This document shows, one piece after another, positions 55,724-63,712 of a stretch of DNA of 64,000 nt. Position 1 is the first letter of the stretch, and every line of letters starts with the position of its first letter. Origin of the DNA: Cupriavidus cauae (GTDB lineage: Bacteria; Pseudomonadota; Gammaproteobacteria; Burkholderiales; Burkholderiaceae). The DNA lies in contig NZ_VWRN01000005.1 in assembly GCF_008632125.1 (NCBI RefSeq), forward strand, positions 1 through 64,000, given 5' to 3'. The position numbers and the translations under genes were made by a program. The notes beneath the pieces were generated by a model. The model was given only the letters and a program-made list of their open reading frames with translations, was not told where the DNA came from and did no database searches.

Positions 55724-56758
55724 TCAGTGCCGATGTCCCGCGCCCTCGCCGACCCCCGCCGGCATCGCCGCGCCGCTGAACAGCTGCGCGCAGTCGACCG
55801 GGTCGAAGCGGTACTCCTGGCCGCAGAAGTCGCAGTGGATCTCCACCGAGCCGCGCTCGGCGACGATGTCGTCGACCTCGGCCTGGCCCAGCGACTGCAG
55901 CATGTTCGCCACCTTGGTGCGCGAGCACGAGCAGCGGAAGTGCGGCGTGCCGGGTTCGAACACGCGCAGCCCGGCGTCCTGCAGGTCTTCCCAGAACAGC
56001 CGCCGCAGCAGCGTATCCGGCTGTTCGGCCAGCAGTTCCTCGGTCTTGAGCGTGGCGCCGAGCTGGCAGGCGCGGTCCCAGGTATCGAGATCCTGCGCGC
56101 GGCCGTGGGCCGACAGCGGCGCGCCGGTCTCGCCAACCTGTGCGGGCGGGCGGCCGGGCTTGCCTTCCATCGTGCCGCCGTAGGACGGCAGCTTCTGCAG
56201 CAGCATGCCGGCCGCGACGCGGTCGTCGGCGGCCAGCCACAGCCGCGTGTCAAGCTGCTCGGAGGCCTGCATATAGTGCTCGAGCACGGCGCTGATCGAC
56301 GTCAGCGGACCATGGGCGTCGGCCAGCGGCACGATGCCCTGGTAGGGCTGCTGGCCCGGCAGCTTGTCGTGCGGGTCCAGCGTGATGGCAAAGCGCCCCT
56401 GGCCGTGCTGGTTGACCAGCTCGGCCAGCGTGGCATCGTCGGCGATCTCGACGCCTTCGGCCAGCTTCGCGGTGCCGCGCAGCGACAGGTCGGACAGGCA
56501 TTCGACCACCAGCATGCGCACCGGCCCGTCGCCATGCAGCTGCATCACCAGCGCGCCGTTGAACTTCAGGTTGGCCGACAGCAGCGCGGCCGCGGCCATC
56601 ATCTCGCCGAGCAGCCGGCGTACCGGGGCCGGATAGTGGTGGCGCTCCAGCGCTTCCTGCCAGGTCGATTGCAGCCGCACCAGCTCGCCGCGCACCGGGG
56701 CGGCGTCGAACAGGAATTTCTGCAGGGTGTCCGGGGTTTGGGTTTCAGTCACGATCAT
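55724..56758 (-). CDS. hslO: Redox-regulated chaperone Hsp33
   Basis: Holdase that is activated by oxidation and heat. The 344-residue protein ends with the zinc-binding redox switch: Cys276-Ser-Cys278 and Cys309-Asp-Phe-Cys312. The N-terminal domain shows LKFNGALVMQLHGDGPVRMLVVEC and the middle PYQGIVPLADAHGPLTSISAVLEHYM. It is longer than the E. coli protein (292 residues), with a variable linker near residues 195-215 and a His-rich end. It fits the other stress genes in this window. Confidence 0.96.
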   Translation of the reverse strand: MIVTETQTPDTLQKFLFDAAPVRGELVRLQSTWQEALERHHYPAPVRRLLGEMMAAAALLSANLKFNGALVMQLHGDGPVRMLVVECLSDLSLRGTAKLAEGVEIADDATLAELVNQHGQGRFAITLDPHDKLPGQQPYQGIVPLADAHGPLTSISAVLEHYMQASEQLDTRLWLAADDRVAAGMLLQKLPSYGGTMEGKPGRPPAQVGETGAPLSAHGRAQDLDTWDRACQLGATLKTEELLAEQPDTLLRRLFWEDLQDAGLRVFEPGTPHFRCSCSRTKVANMLQSLGQAEVDDIVAERGSVEIHCDFCGQEYRFDPVDCAQLFSGAAMPAGVGEGAGHRH

Positions 56759-56789
56759 CCATCGGTGGGATCGGCCGGCGCGCGGGCGC

Positions 56790-57314
56790 TCAGCCGATGC
56801 GTTTCAATTCCTTCTTGTAGACGGCCTGGCGTGCCGCATACGTGTCGGTGTTGCGGTACAGGCCGGCCACTTCCTCGTCGCTCAGTTCGCGTACCGCCTT
56901 GGCGGGGGCGCCCAGGATCAGCGTGCGGTCGGGGAACACCTTGCCTTCGGTGACGATGGCGCCGGCGCCGACCAGGCATTCCTTGCCGATCACCGCGCGG
57001 TTCAGCACCACCGCCTGAATGCCGATCAGCGCGCCTTCGCCGATCGTGCAGCCGTGCAGCATCGCCTGGTGGCCGATGGTGACGCGGTCGCCGATCGTCA
57101 GCGGGCAGCCCGGGTCGGTGTGCAGCACGGCGCCTTCCTGCACGTTGGTCGCTTCGCCGACGACGATGGGCTCGTTGTCGCCCCGGATCACCGCGCCCGG
57201 CCAGACGCTGGCTCGCGCCTTGAGCGTCACGTTGCCGATGACGGTGGCTTCGGCAGCCACGTAGGCGTCGGCATCGATGGAAGGGGCGGTATCGCCGAGC
57301 TGGTAAAGCGACAT
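56790..57314 (-). CDS. Gamma-carbonic anhydrase-like hexapeptide-repeat protein
   Basis: A 174-residue left-handed beta-helix protein of the YrdA/PaaY/CaiE type. It has hexapeptide repeats (VIGNVTLKARASVWPGAVIRGDNEPIVVGEA), and the metal-type histidines in GAVLHTDPG and IGHQAMLHGC. It may be a carbonic anhydrase or acyltransferase-like enzyme; the substrate is not known. The ATG at 57314 gives the conserved MSLYQLGDTAP start. It lies 31 bp upstream of hslO and may share its transcript. Confidence 0.9.
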   Translation of the reverse strand: MSLYQLGDTAPSIDADAYVAAEATVIGNVTLKARASVWPGAVIRGDNEPIVVGEATNVQEGAVLHTDPGCPLTIGDRVTIGHQAMLHGCTIGEGALIGIQAVVLNRAVIGKECLVGAGAIVTEGKVFPDRTLILGAPAKAVRELSDEEVAGLYRNTDTYAARQAVYKKELKRIG

Positions 57315-57377
57315 GAGGTCTCCTGTACGGGGTTCGTTTCTAGATGGGGATGGCCGCCGGGCCTTAAAGGGCGGAAC

Positions 57378-57437
57378 CCCGGGCGCAACACCCGGGCGCA
57401 ACACCCGGGCGCAACACCGGGGCGCAACACCGGGGCG
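57378..57437. repeat. 13-bp tandem repeat CCCGGGCGCAACA
   Basis: Three exact 13-bp units (57378-57416), one variant CCGGGGCGCAACA (57417-57429) and a partial fifth. The array lies between two divergent starts (gamma-carbonic anhydrase-like and ferritin-like genes), in both upstream regions. Confidence 0.92.
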
Positions 57438-57473
57438 TAGGTCGTATGAGGCCGGGCGGCGCCGGCAAGGCTC

Positions 57474-57479
57474 TACAAT
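57474..57479 (+). promoter_or_regulatory. Candidate -10 of the ferritin-like gene (TACAAT)
   Basis: TACAAT lies 24 bp before the ATG in the string CTACAATCGCGG, which recurs at 60313-60324. No clear -35 was seen. Confidence 0.4.
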
Positions 57480-57503
57480 CGCGGCAGACCGGATTTTACG
57501 CCC

Positions 57504-58388
57504 ATGCCCGCCTACGCTGCCGAACCCGCCCCAGATCGCAATGCCACGGCGCCGATCGATCCAGATGCGGCCTCCTCGCCGCTTTCCCTGCGCCATCGGG
57601 CGCTCGCCGTGCTGGCGGAGCCCGATCCCGCCGCCAAGGCCGCCGCGGCCCGTGCATTGCGCGCCGCCTCACTGGAAGCCGGCGATGATGCCATCGGCGC
57701 CGCCCTGACGCTCGCCGCCGCCGGCCCGGTGCCTGGCCGCCCGGCGCGTCCCGAGCTGGTGCCGCCGCAGAAGGTCGAGCGGCGCGGCTCGCTGCAGAAT
57801 CCGGCGGGGCGCGCGGTGCTGATCCACGCGCTGGCGCATATCGAGTTCAACGCGATCAATCTGGCGCTCGATGCGGTCTGGCGCTTTGCCGGCATGCCGG
57901 CGGGGTATTACCGCGACTGGCTGCAGGTGGCCGACGAGGAGGCGCTGCACTTCACGCTGCTGGCCGCGCACCTGCGCAAGCTGGGCTTCGCCTACGGCGA
58001 TTTCCCGGCGCACAACAGCCTGTGGGAGATGGCGGACCGCACCGCCGGCGACGTGCTGGCGCGCATGGCGTTGGTGCCGCGCACGCTGGAGGCACGCGGG
58101 CTGGACGCCTCGCCGGTGGTCCGCACGCGGCTGGCCGACGCCGGCGATGCCGAGGCCGCGGCGATCATCGACATCATCCTGCGCGACGAGGTCGGCCACG
58201 TGGCGATCGGCAACCGCTGGTATCGCTGGCTATGCGCCGAGCGGGGCCTCGATCCTGTGACCACCTACGCCGAACTGGCCGAGCGCCACCAGGCGCCGCG
58301 GCTGCGGCCGCCGTTCAATCTGGCGGCGCGCCGCGCGGCCGGCTTCGACGAGGACGAACTGGCCTGGCTGACCGGCAGCGCCGGATAA
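57504..58388 (+). CDS. Ferritin-like domain protein (DUF455)
   Basis: A 294-residue DUF455 protein with a ferritin-like four-helix core. Carboxylate and histidine ligands are seen in HALAHIEFNAINLALDAVWR, VADEEALHFTLLAAHLRKLG and ILRDEVGHVAIGNRWYRWL, which would hold a di-metal centre. These proteins resemble tRNA-modifying MiaE-type hydroxylases in fold, but their function is unproven. It is convergent with the acyl-CoA synthetase gene. Confidence 0.88.
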   Translation: MPAYAAEPAPDRNATAPIDPDAASSPLSLRHRALAVLAEPDPAAKAAAARALRAASLEAGDDAIGAALTLAAAGPVPGRPARPELVPPQKVERRGSLQNPAGRAVLIHALAHIEFNAINLALDAVWRFAGMPAGYYRDWLQVADEEALHFTLLAAHLRKLGFAYGDFPAHNSLWEMADRTAGDVLARMALVPRTLEARGLDASPVVRTRLADAGDAEAAAIIDIILRDEVGHVAIGNRWYRWLCAERGLDPVTTYAELAERHQAPRLRPPFNLAARRAAGFDEDELAWLTGSAG

Positions 58389-58474
58389 CCGGCAACCGGT
58401 GAAGGACCAACCGGCTGGCCCAACCGGCTGACCTCAACCAGCGGACTCAACCGGCTGCTCAACCGGCTGACCGC
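58389..58474. repeat. CAACCGGCTG repeats with 12-14 bp spacing
   Basis: CAACCGGCTG at 58408, 58421, 58448 and 58460 with a variant CAACCAGCGG at 58435. The array fills the convergent spacer between the ferritin-like gene and the acyl-CoA synthetase gene. Confidence 0.85.
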
Positions 58475-60229
58475 CTAGCCGTTGCCCACGCGCGGGGCCG
58501 CCGCACGCTGCCGCGCCGCCTCTTCCTCCTGCAAGCGCAACACGCGGCGCTGGATCTTGCCGGTGGTCGTCATCGGCAGCTGGTCGATGAAGGCGATCGC
58601 CTTCGGATACTCGTACGGCGCCAGCTGTCCCCGCACGTGCTGCTGCAGTTCGGCGACCAGCGCGGCCTCGGACTCGGCCGAGCGCTGCACGCCCGGCGTC
58701 AGCACGATGAAGGCCTTGACGATCGCGCCGCGCTCGGGGTCCGGCGACGGCACCACCGCGCAGTTCGACACCGCCGGATGCTTGAGCAGGCAGTTCTCGA
58801 TCTCGCTCGGGCCGATGCGATAGCCCGAGGACTTGAAGACGTCGTCGGCGCGGCCCTGGTACCACAGGTAGCCGTCTTCATCGACGCGGGCGAGGTCGCC
58901 GGTGCGGCACCAGCGCAGGCCATCGTGCTCGACGAACTTGCCCTCGGTCGCCGCCTCGTTCTTCCAGTAGCCGAGGAAGAACACCGGATCGGGATGGCCG
59001 TGGATGTCGGTGGTGCAGACCGCCACCTCGCCGTCCTCGCCGGGCGGGCAGGGGCGGCCTTCGTCGTCGACCACGGCGACGCGGTGGCCGGGGTAGGGCC
59101 GTCCCATCGAGCCCGGCCGCGCCGGCCAGCCGAGCTGGCCATCGTCGTATTGCGCGGTGCAGTTGCCGACGATGTAGTTGATCTCGGTCTGGCCGAACAT
59201 CTCGTTGACGATCACGCCGAAGGCCTCGCGGCACCAGTCGAACACGGTCTGGCCGACCGCCTCGCCGGCGCTCATCAGCGCGCGCAGCCGCAGGTCGTAG
59301 CGCTCGCGCGGGGCCGGGCAGGCTTTCATCATCTGCTTGAGCGCGGTCGGGAACAGGAAGGTGTTGGTGACGCGGTAGCGCTCCATCAGGCCGAAGGCGA
59401 CCTCGGGCGAGAAGCGGCCCTGGTAGCCGACGATCGTCTTGCCGAAGTACAGCGCCGGCATCAGCGCGTCCCACAGGCCGCCGGTCCAGGCCCAGTCGGC
59501 GGGGCTCCAGAACACATCGTCCTCGCGCGGATACCAGTTCTGCGAGCAGACGAAGCCGGTCAGGTTGCCGATCAGCGCGCGGTGCGGCAGCAGCGCGCCC
59601 TTGGGCGGCCCGGTGGTGCCGCTGGTGTAGATCAGCACGGCGGCCTCGTCGGCCTTGGTCTGCTCGGCGGTGAAGTCGTCGGCCTGGTCCGCCAGCGCCG
59701 CGTCCCAGTCGCGGTCGCCGCGGCCCGCCGCTTCGCCGACGGCGATCACCGCCTGCAGCGCGGGGCAGTCGCCGCGCGCGGCGAGCAGATTGTCGATCGA
59801 GGTCTCGTCGGCGATCGCCACGCAGGCCTCGCTGTGCTGCAGGCGATAGCCCAGCGCCTCGGGGCCGAACAGCATCGACAGCGGCATCGCGATCGCGCCG
59901 AGCTGATAGACCGCCATATGCGCGACCACGGTTTCGATGCGTTGCGGCAGCACGATCGCCACCCGGTCGCCGCGCCGGACGCCCAGCTCGCGCAGCGCGT
60001 GCGACAACCGATTGGCGTCGCGCTGGATCTCGCCGTAGCGATGCGACGCACGCCGGCCATCCTCATGCTCGGTATGGACGGCGATCCGGTCGCGCGTGGC
60101 GGGATCGCGTGCCCAGCGGCCGCAGCACGCTTCGGCGAGATTGAAGGTTTCGGGTACGTGCCAGTGGAAGTCGCGGTAGAGCGCGGGATAGTCGTCGCGC
60201 CGGCTGTCCGGCAGCGAGGATGCGGCCAT
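58475..60229 (-). CDS. AMP-forming acyl-CoA synthetase
   Basis: A 584-residue adenylate-forming enzyme that activates a carboxylic or fatty acid with CoA. It has the P-loop-like LIYTSGTTGPPKGALLPHRA, the FWSPADWAWTGGLWDALMPAL region typical of acetyl/medium-chain acyl-CoA synthetases, EMFGQTEINYIVGN, WCRTGDLARVDEDGYLWYQGRADDVFKSSGYRIGP and the catalytic Lys in TTTGKIQRRVL. The ATG at 60229 (MAASSLPDSRRDD) is chosen; the frame is open to 60391 through a promoter-like region. A large palindrome lies about 97 bp upstream. Confidence 0.92.
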   Translation of the reverse strand: MAASSLPDSRRDDYPALYRDFHWHVPETFNLAEACCGRWARDPATRDRIAVHTEHEDGRRASHRYGEIQRDANRLSHALRELGVRRGDRVAIVLPQRIETVVAHMAVYQLGAIAMPLSMLFGPEALGYRLQHSEACVAIADETSIDNLLAARGDCPALQAVIAVGEAAGRGDRDWDAALADQADDFTAEQTKADEAAVLIYTSGTTGPPKGALLPHRALIGNLTGFVCSQNWYPREDDVFWSPADWAWTGGLWDALMPALYFGKTIVGYQGRFSPEVAFGLMERYRVTNTFLFPTALKQMMKACPAPRERYDLRLRALMSAGEAVGQTVFDWCREAFGVIVNEMFGQTEINYIVGNCTAQYDDGQLGWPARPGSMGRPYPGHRVAVVDDEGRPCPPGEDGEVAVCTTDIHGHPDPVFFLGYWKNEAATEGKFVEHDGLRWCRTGDLARVDEDGYLWYQGRADDVFKSSGYRIGPSEIENCLLKHPAVSNCAVVPSPDPERGAIVKAFIVLTPGVQRSAESEAALVAELQQHVRGQLAPYEYPKAIAFIDQLPMTTTGKIQRRVLRLQEEEAARQRAAAPRVGNG

Positions 60230-60517
60230 GGTGGTCTCCGTTCTTGTGTCCGCGGCGTCGGGCGCCGCGGATCTTGTTGGCATGCTGGCTGGCGTCGCGG
60301 ACTCGCTTGTGGCTACAATCGCGGTAAATCGAACGAGCGTTCGATTTTGTCGGACTGAGGGCGTGGTGGCCATCGACGGCCGTCGCGGCAATCCTTGGCA
60401 CGACCATCGTGACGATCGTGACCATCGCGATCAACGTGATCATCACGATCGCAATCATCACCACAGGCAGAGCAATCGCCGCAACCACACAGCCGACAAG
60501 GCGGGACAGGGCAGACC
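60230..60517. other. Divergent spacer between the acyl-CoA synthetase and hydrolase genes
   Basis: A 288-bp spacer with the 22-bp palindrome (listed separately), a TACAAT hexamer at 60314-60319 on the plus strand, and from about 60385 to 60470 a run of degenerate (C)ATCGTGAC / ATCACGATC units. No small gene is convincing. Confidence 0.6.
60326..60347. promoter_or_regulatory. 22-bp perfect palindrome, likely TetR-family operator
   Basis: Arms AAATCGAACG (60326-60335) and CGTTCGATTT (60338-60347) around AG. The site lies 97 bp upstream of the acyl-CoA synthetase start and 170 bp before the hydrolase. Size and symmetry fit TetR-type repressors of fatty-acid genes; no such regulator is adjacent. 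Confidence 0.7.
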
Positions 60518-61411
60518 ATGACGATCCGCGACACATCGCGCTCCGAATGTATCACGGTGCGTGGCCTCGATTACCACGTGCGCCACTGGGGCGAACCGGG
60601 CGCGCCGAAGCTGTTCCTGCTGCATGGCTGGATGGACGTGGCGGCCTCGTTCCAGTTCCTAGTCGACGCGCTGCAGGGCCGCTGGCACGCGATCGCGCCG
60701 GACTGGCGCGGCTTCGGCCAGACCGGCTGGCCGACCCGCCATCCGGGTACGGCGTCGTACTGGTTTCCCGACTATCTGGCCGATCTCGAAGTCCTGCTCG
60801 ACCACTATCAGCCGGACGGCGCGGTGGACCTGGTCGGCCACAGCATGGGCGCCAATATCGCGTGCTTCTACGCCGGCGTGCGTCCCGAGCGGGTACGCCG
60901 CGTGGTGGACCTGGAGGGCTTCGGCATGACGGCCACTCGGCCAGAGCAGGCGCCGCGGCGCTTCGCCCGTTGGCTCGACGAATTGCGCGACCCGCCGACG
61001 CTGAAGACCTACGACAGCGTCGAGGCGGTCGCCGCGCGGCTGAAGAAAACCAATCCCCGGCTGCGCGACGACCGCGCGGCGTTTCTCGCCGAACACTGGT
61101 CGCGGCGCAACGCGGAAGGTCGCTGGGAGATCCTCGGCGATCCCGCGCACAAGCTGATCAATCCGGTGCTGTATCGCGTCGACGAGGCGATGGCGATCTG
61201 GGCCGCGGCGACCGCGCCGGTGCTGCACGTCGAGGCGCGCGACTCGGAGACGCTGCGCCATATCGCCCACAAGCAGAGCATCGCCGAATTCAAGCAGCGC
61301 TTCGCCGCGTTCCGCGATTTCCGCGAGGTGATTCTCGACGACGCCGGCCACATGCTGCATCACGACCAGCCCGAGGCGGTCGCGGGGCTGATCGAGTCGT
61401 TCTGCGGCTGA
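60518..61411 (+). CDS. Alpha/beta-fold hydrolase
   Basis: A 297-residue hydrolase with the nucleophile elbow GHSMG, the oxyanion region LLHGWMDVAASFQ, IAPDWRGFGQTGWP and a late DDAGHMLHHDQPE holding the catalytic His. No signal peptide. Substrate is unknown; it is divergent from the acyl-CoA synthetase and shares its palindromic control region, so both may act on acyl compounds. It is convergent with the ferredoxin-NADP reductase gene. Confidence 0.9.
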   Translation: MTIRDTSRSECITVRGLDYHVRHWGEPGAPKLFLLHGWMDVAASFQFLVDALQGRWHAIAPDWRGFGQTGWPTRHPGTASYWFPDYLADLEVLLDHYQPDGAVDLVGHSMGANIACFYAGVRPERVRRVVDLEGFGMTATRPEQAPRRFARWLDELRDPPTLKTYDSVEAVAARLKKTNPRLRDDRAAFLAEHWSRRNAEGRWEILGDPAHKLINPVLYRVDEAMAIWAAATAPVLHVEARDSETLRHIAHKQSIAEFKQRFAAFRDFREVILDDAGHMLHHDQPEAVAGLIESFCG

Positions 61412-61433
61412 GCCCGCGCGGCGGCCCTCCGCC

Positions 61434-62531
61434 TCAGTCCGTGCCGTGCGTCAGCGCTTCCTTCAGCGCGGCGTTGTTGCTGGTGTGCACGTGGACCAGC
61501 GCCTTGTCGGGGAAGGCGTAGTGGTAGGCGCGGCGCAGCGCCAGCGCGGCCTCGTGGAAGCCCGACAGGATCAGCTTCTGCTTGTTCGGATAGAAGGCGA
61601 TGTCGCCGGCGGCGAAGATGCCGCGGCGCGAGCTCTCGTAGGTGGTGGTATCGACCAGGATGCGGCCGGCGCGCATGTCGAGGTCCCAATGCGCGATCGG
61701 ACCCGGTTCGGACACCAGCCCGTACAGCGCGACCAGTTCATCGGCCGGCAGCGTCAGCGTGTCCTCGCGCGTGCGCACCTGCGCGGCGACCAGCGCGTCG
61801 CCCTCGGTCTGCAGCGCGCCCAGCATGCCGACGACGAAATCCATCTCGCCCGCCGCCACCGCGGCGCGCATCTCGGCGACCGTATGGTCGGCCGCGCGGA
61901 AGCCCTCGCGCCGATGCAGCAGCGTGACGCGCGCGGCCACCTTGCGCAGCGCCAGCGCCCAGTCCAGCGCCGAGTCGCCGCCGCCGGCGACGATCACGCG
62001 CTTGCCGGCGAAGCGCGACACGTCGCGCACCGCATAGTGCAAATGCCGGCCCTCCAGCGCCGCCGCCTCGGGCAGCGACACGCGCTGCGGCGCGAACGCG
62101 CCGGCGCCGGCGCAGATCAGCACCGCCGCCACCTCGAAACGCTTGCCGGCATCGGTGGCGACCAGCAGCCGCTGCGGCTCGCCGGGCAGTTCCTGCACGC
62201 CCTCGACGCGCTGGCCGAAATGCATCGGCACCGCGAACGGTGCGCACTGCTCCAGCAGCCGGTCGACCAGGTCCTGGGCCAGGCAGCCGGGCACGGCGGG
62301 GATGTCGTAGATCGGCTTCTCGGGATAGAGCTCGGTGCACTGGCCGCCGGCGCGGTCCAGCACGTCGACGATCTCGCATTGCAGGCCCAGCACCCGGGCC
62401 TGGAAGGCCGCGAACAGGCCGACCGGACCGGCGCCGACGATCAGCACGTCGGTGCGGACCGGTTCGGTATTGGTCGCGGCGGGCGGGGTGGAAACGTCTT
62501 GGGAGGGGGAGGCCGGATGGGTGTTCTGCAT
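61434..62531 (-). CDS. Ferredoxin/flavodoxin-NADP reductase, thioredoxin-reductase-like type
   Basis: A 365-residue FAD/NADPH enzyme. It has FAD-binding VLIVGAGPVGLFAAFQ, the NADPH-binding VIVAGGGDSALDWAL and the C-terminal GIFAAGDIAFYPNKQKLILSGFHEAALA. The TrxR CxxC is absent, which is the mark of type 2 ferredoxin-NADP reductases (YumC-like). The ATG at 62531 (MQNTHPASP) is chosen; 62561 (MAHAGRND) is also possible. No strong ribosome-binding site was seen at either. It is transcribed alone. Confidence 0.88.
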   Translation of the reverse strand: MQNTHPASPSQDVSTPPAATNTEPVRTDVLIVGAGPVGLFAAFQARVLGLQCEIVDVLDRAGGQCTELYPEKPIYDIPAVPGCLAQDLVDRLLEQCAPFAVPMHFGQRVEGVQELPGEPQRLLVATDAGKRFEVAAVLICAGAGAFAPQRVSLPEAAALEGRHLHYAVRDVSRFAGKRVIVAGGGDSALDWALALRKVAARVTLLHRREGFRAADHTVAEMRAAVAAGEMDFVVGMLGALQTEGDALVAAQVRTREDTLTLPADELVALYGLVSEPGPIAHWDLDMRAGRILVDTTTYESSRRGIFAAGDIAFYPNKQKLILSGFHEAALALRRAYHYAFPDKALVHVHTSNNAALKEALTHGTD

Positions 62532-62838
62532 GATCGGATCGTTGCGGCCGGCGTGCGCCATGGCGGCACGCCGCGCGGAAAGACTGGGGAGGCGTCCACT
62601 ATACCCCGGCCCCGCCGCGGTTCCGGCTACGCCAGCGTTGGCGGCATGGCTATGCGCCGCCGTGGACCGCAGTGGCCCCCATTGGCCGCAGTAGCTGCCG
62701 TCGACCGCAGTAGCCACTATTGACAGCAGTGGCCGCCGTCCACCGCAGTGGCCACCGTGGGCCGCAGGGGACCGCCGGGGCGGCCATGTCCCGCGGTGCA
62801 GCGGCGCCCGGCTCCTGCGGACACGGAAGGCGCGGGAG
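62532..62838. repeat. Spacer with degenerate CCGCAGTGGCC repeats
   Basis: About 307 bp between divergent genes. From 62655 to 62775 it is a string of related units such as ACCGCAGTGGCC, GCCGCAGTAGCT, ACCGCAGTAGCC, ACAGCAGTGGCC and ACCGCAGTGGCC at irregular 18-25 bp steps. No gene is seen. Confidence 0.7.
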
Positions 62839-62844
62839 TAGAAT
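62839..62844 (+). promoter_or_regulatory. -10-like TAGAAT directly before the rnm start
   Basis: TAGAAT ends 6 bp before the ATG at 62851, so transcription could begin at the start codon itself (a leaderless mRNA). No ribosome-binding sequence fits in between. Confidence 0.4.
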
Positions 62845-62850
62845 GACGGA

Positions 62851-63696
62851 ATGCACGCTTCCCACGCCATCAACGCCGACCTGCATTGCCACTCGACCAT
62901 CTCGGACGGCACGCTGCCACCCGCGGTCGTGGCCGAGCGGGCGCACGCCAACGGCGTCGAGATCTGGTCGCTGACCGACCATGACGAACTGGGCGGCCAG
63001 CTGATCGCGCGCGAGACCGCCGAGGCGCTGGGCATGCGCTATGTGCCGGGCGTCGAGATCTCGGTGACCTGGGCGGGCCAGACGGTCCATATCGTCGGCC
63101 TGCAGATCGATCCGCTGTGCCCCGAACTGATCGACGGCCTGACCGCGACGCGCTCGGGCCGCGCCCGCCGCGCGCAGGACATCGGCGACGCGCTGCACGC
63201 GGTCGGCATCGAGGGCGCCTACGAAGGCGCGCTGCGCTATGTCGGCAACCCCGACCTGATCTCGCGCACGCACTTCGCCCGGTGGATGGTCGACGAGGGT
63301 ATCTGCGGCAATATCTCCGAGGTGTTCGACCGCTATCTGACCGAGGGCCGCCCCGGCTATGTCGGCCATCGCTGGGCCACGCTCGGCGAGGCGGTCAAGT
63401 GGATCCGCGCCGCCGGCGGCATCGCCGTGATGGCCCACCCGGGCCGCTACGACTACACCGATACCCAGCACGACGCGCTCTTCGACGAATTCACCGCGCT
63501 CGGCGGCGGCGCCGTCGAGGTCGTGACCGGCAGCCATACGCCGGACCAGTACCGCCGCTATGCCGACGTCGCGCGGCACTACGGGCTGCTGGCCTCGCGG
63601 GGCTCGGACTTCCACGGGCCGGGCGAAGGGCGGGTCGAGATCGGCTCGCTGCCGCCGCTGCCGTCGTCGCTGACGCCGGTCTGGCACGACTGGTAA
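62851..63696 (+). CDS. rnm: PHP-domain phosphoesterase, RNase AM / 3',5'-nucleotide phosphatase type
   Basis: A 281-residue PHP-family enzyme related to E. coli YciV (RNase AM), which trims 5' ends of rRNA and acts on 3',5'-bisphosphates. Metal-binding motifs are DLHCHSTISDG, SLTDHDELGG, VPGVEIS, AVMAHPGRYD and SRGSDFHGPGE. It lies 16 bp before yciO, the same pairing as in E. coli. A leaderless promoter candidate precedes it. Confidence 0.93.
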   Translation: MHASHAINADLHCHSTISDGTLPPAVVAERAHANGVEIWSLTDHDELGGQLIARETAEALGMRYVPGVEISVTWAGQTVHIVGLQIDPLCPELIDGLTATRSGRARRAQDIGDALHAVGIEGAYEGALRYVGNPDLISRTHFARWMVDEGICGNISEVFDRYLTEGRPGYVGHRWATLGEAVKWIRAAGGIAVMAHPGRYDYTDTQHDALFDEFTALGGGAVEVVTGSHTPDQYRRYADVARHYGLLASRGSDFHGPGEGRVEIGSLPPLPSSLTPVWHDW

Positions 63697-63712
63697 GCCG
63701 CCGGACCGCCCC

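Noticed and set aside
57378-57437. Possible CRISPR array
   Set aside because: Units are 13 bp and directly adjacent with no spacers; no cas genes are present.
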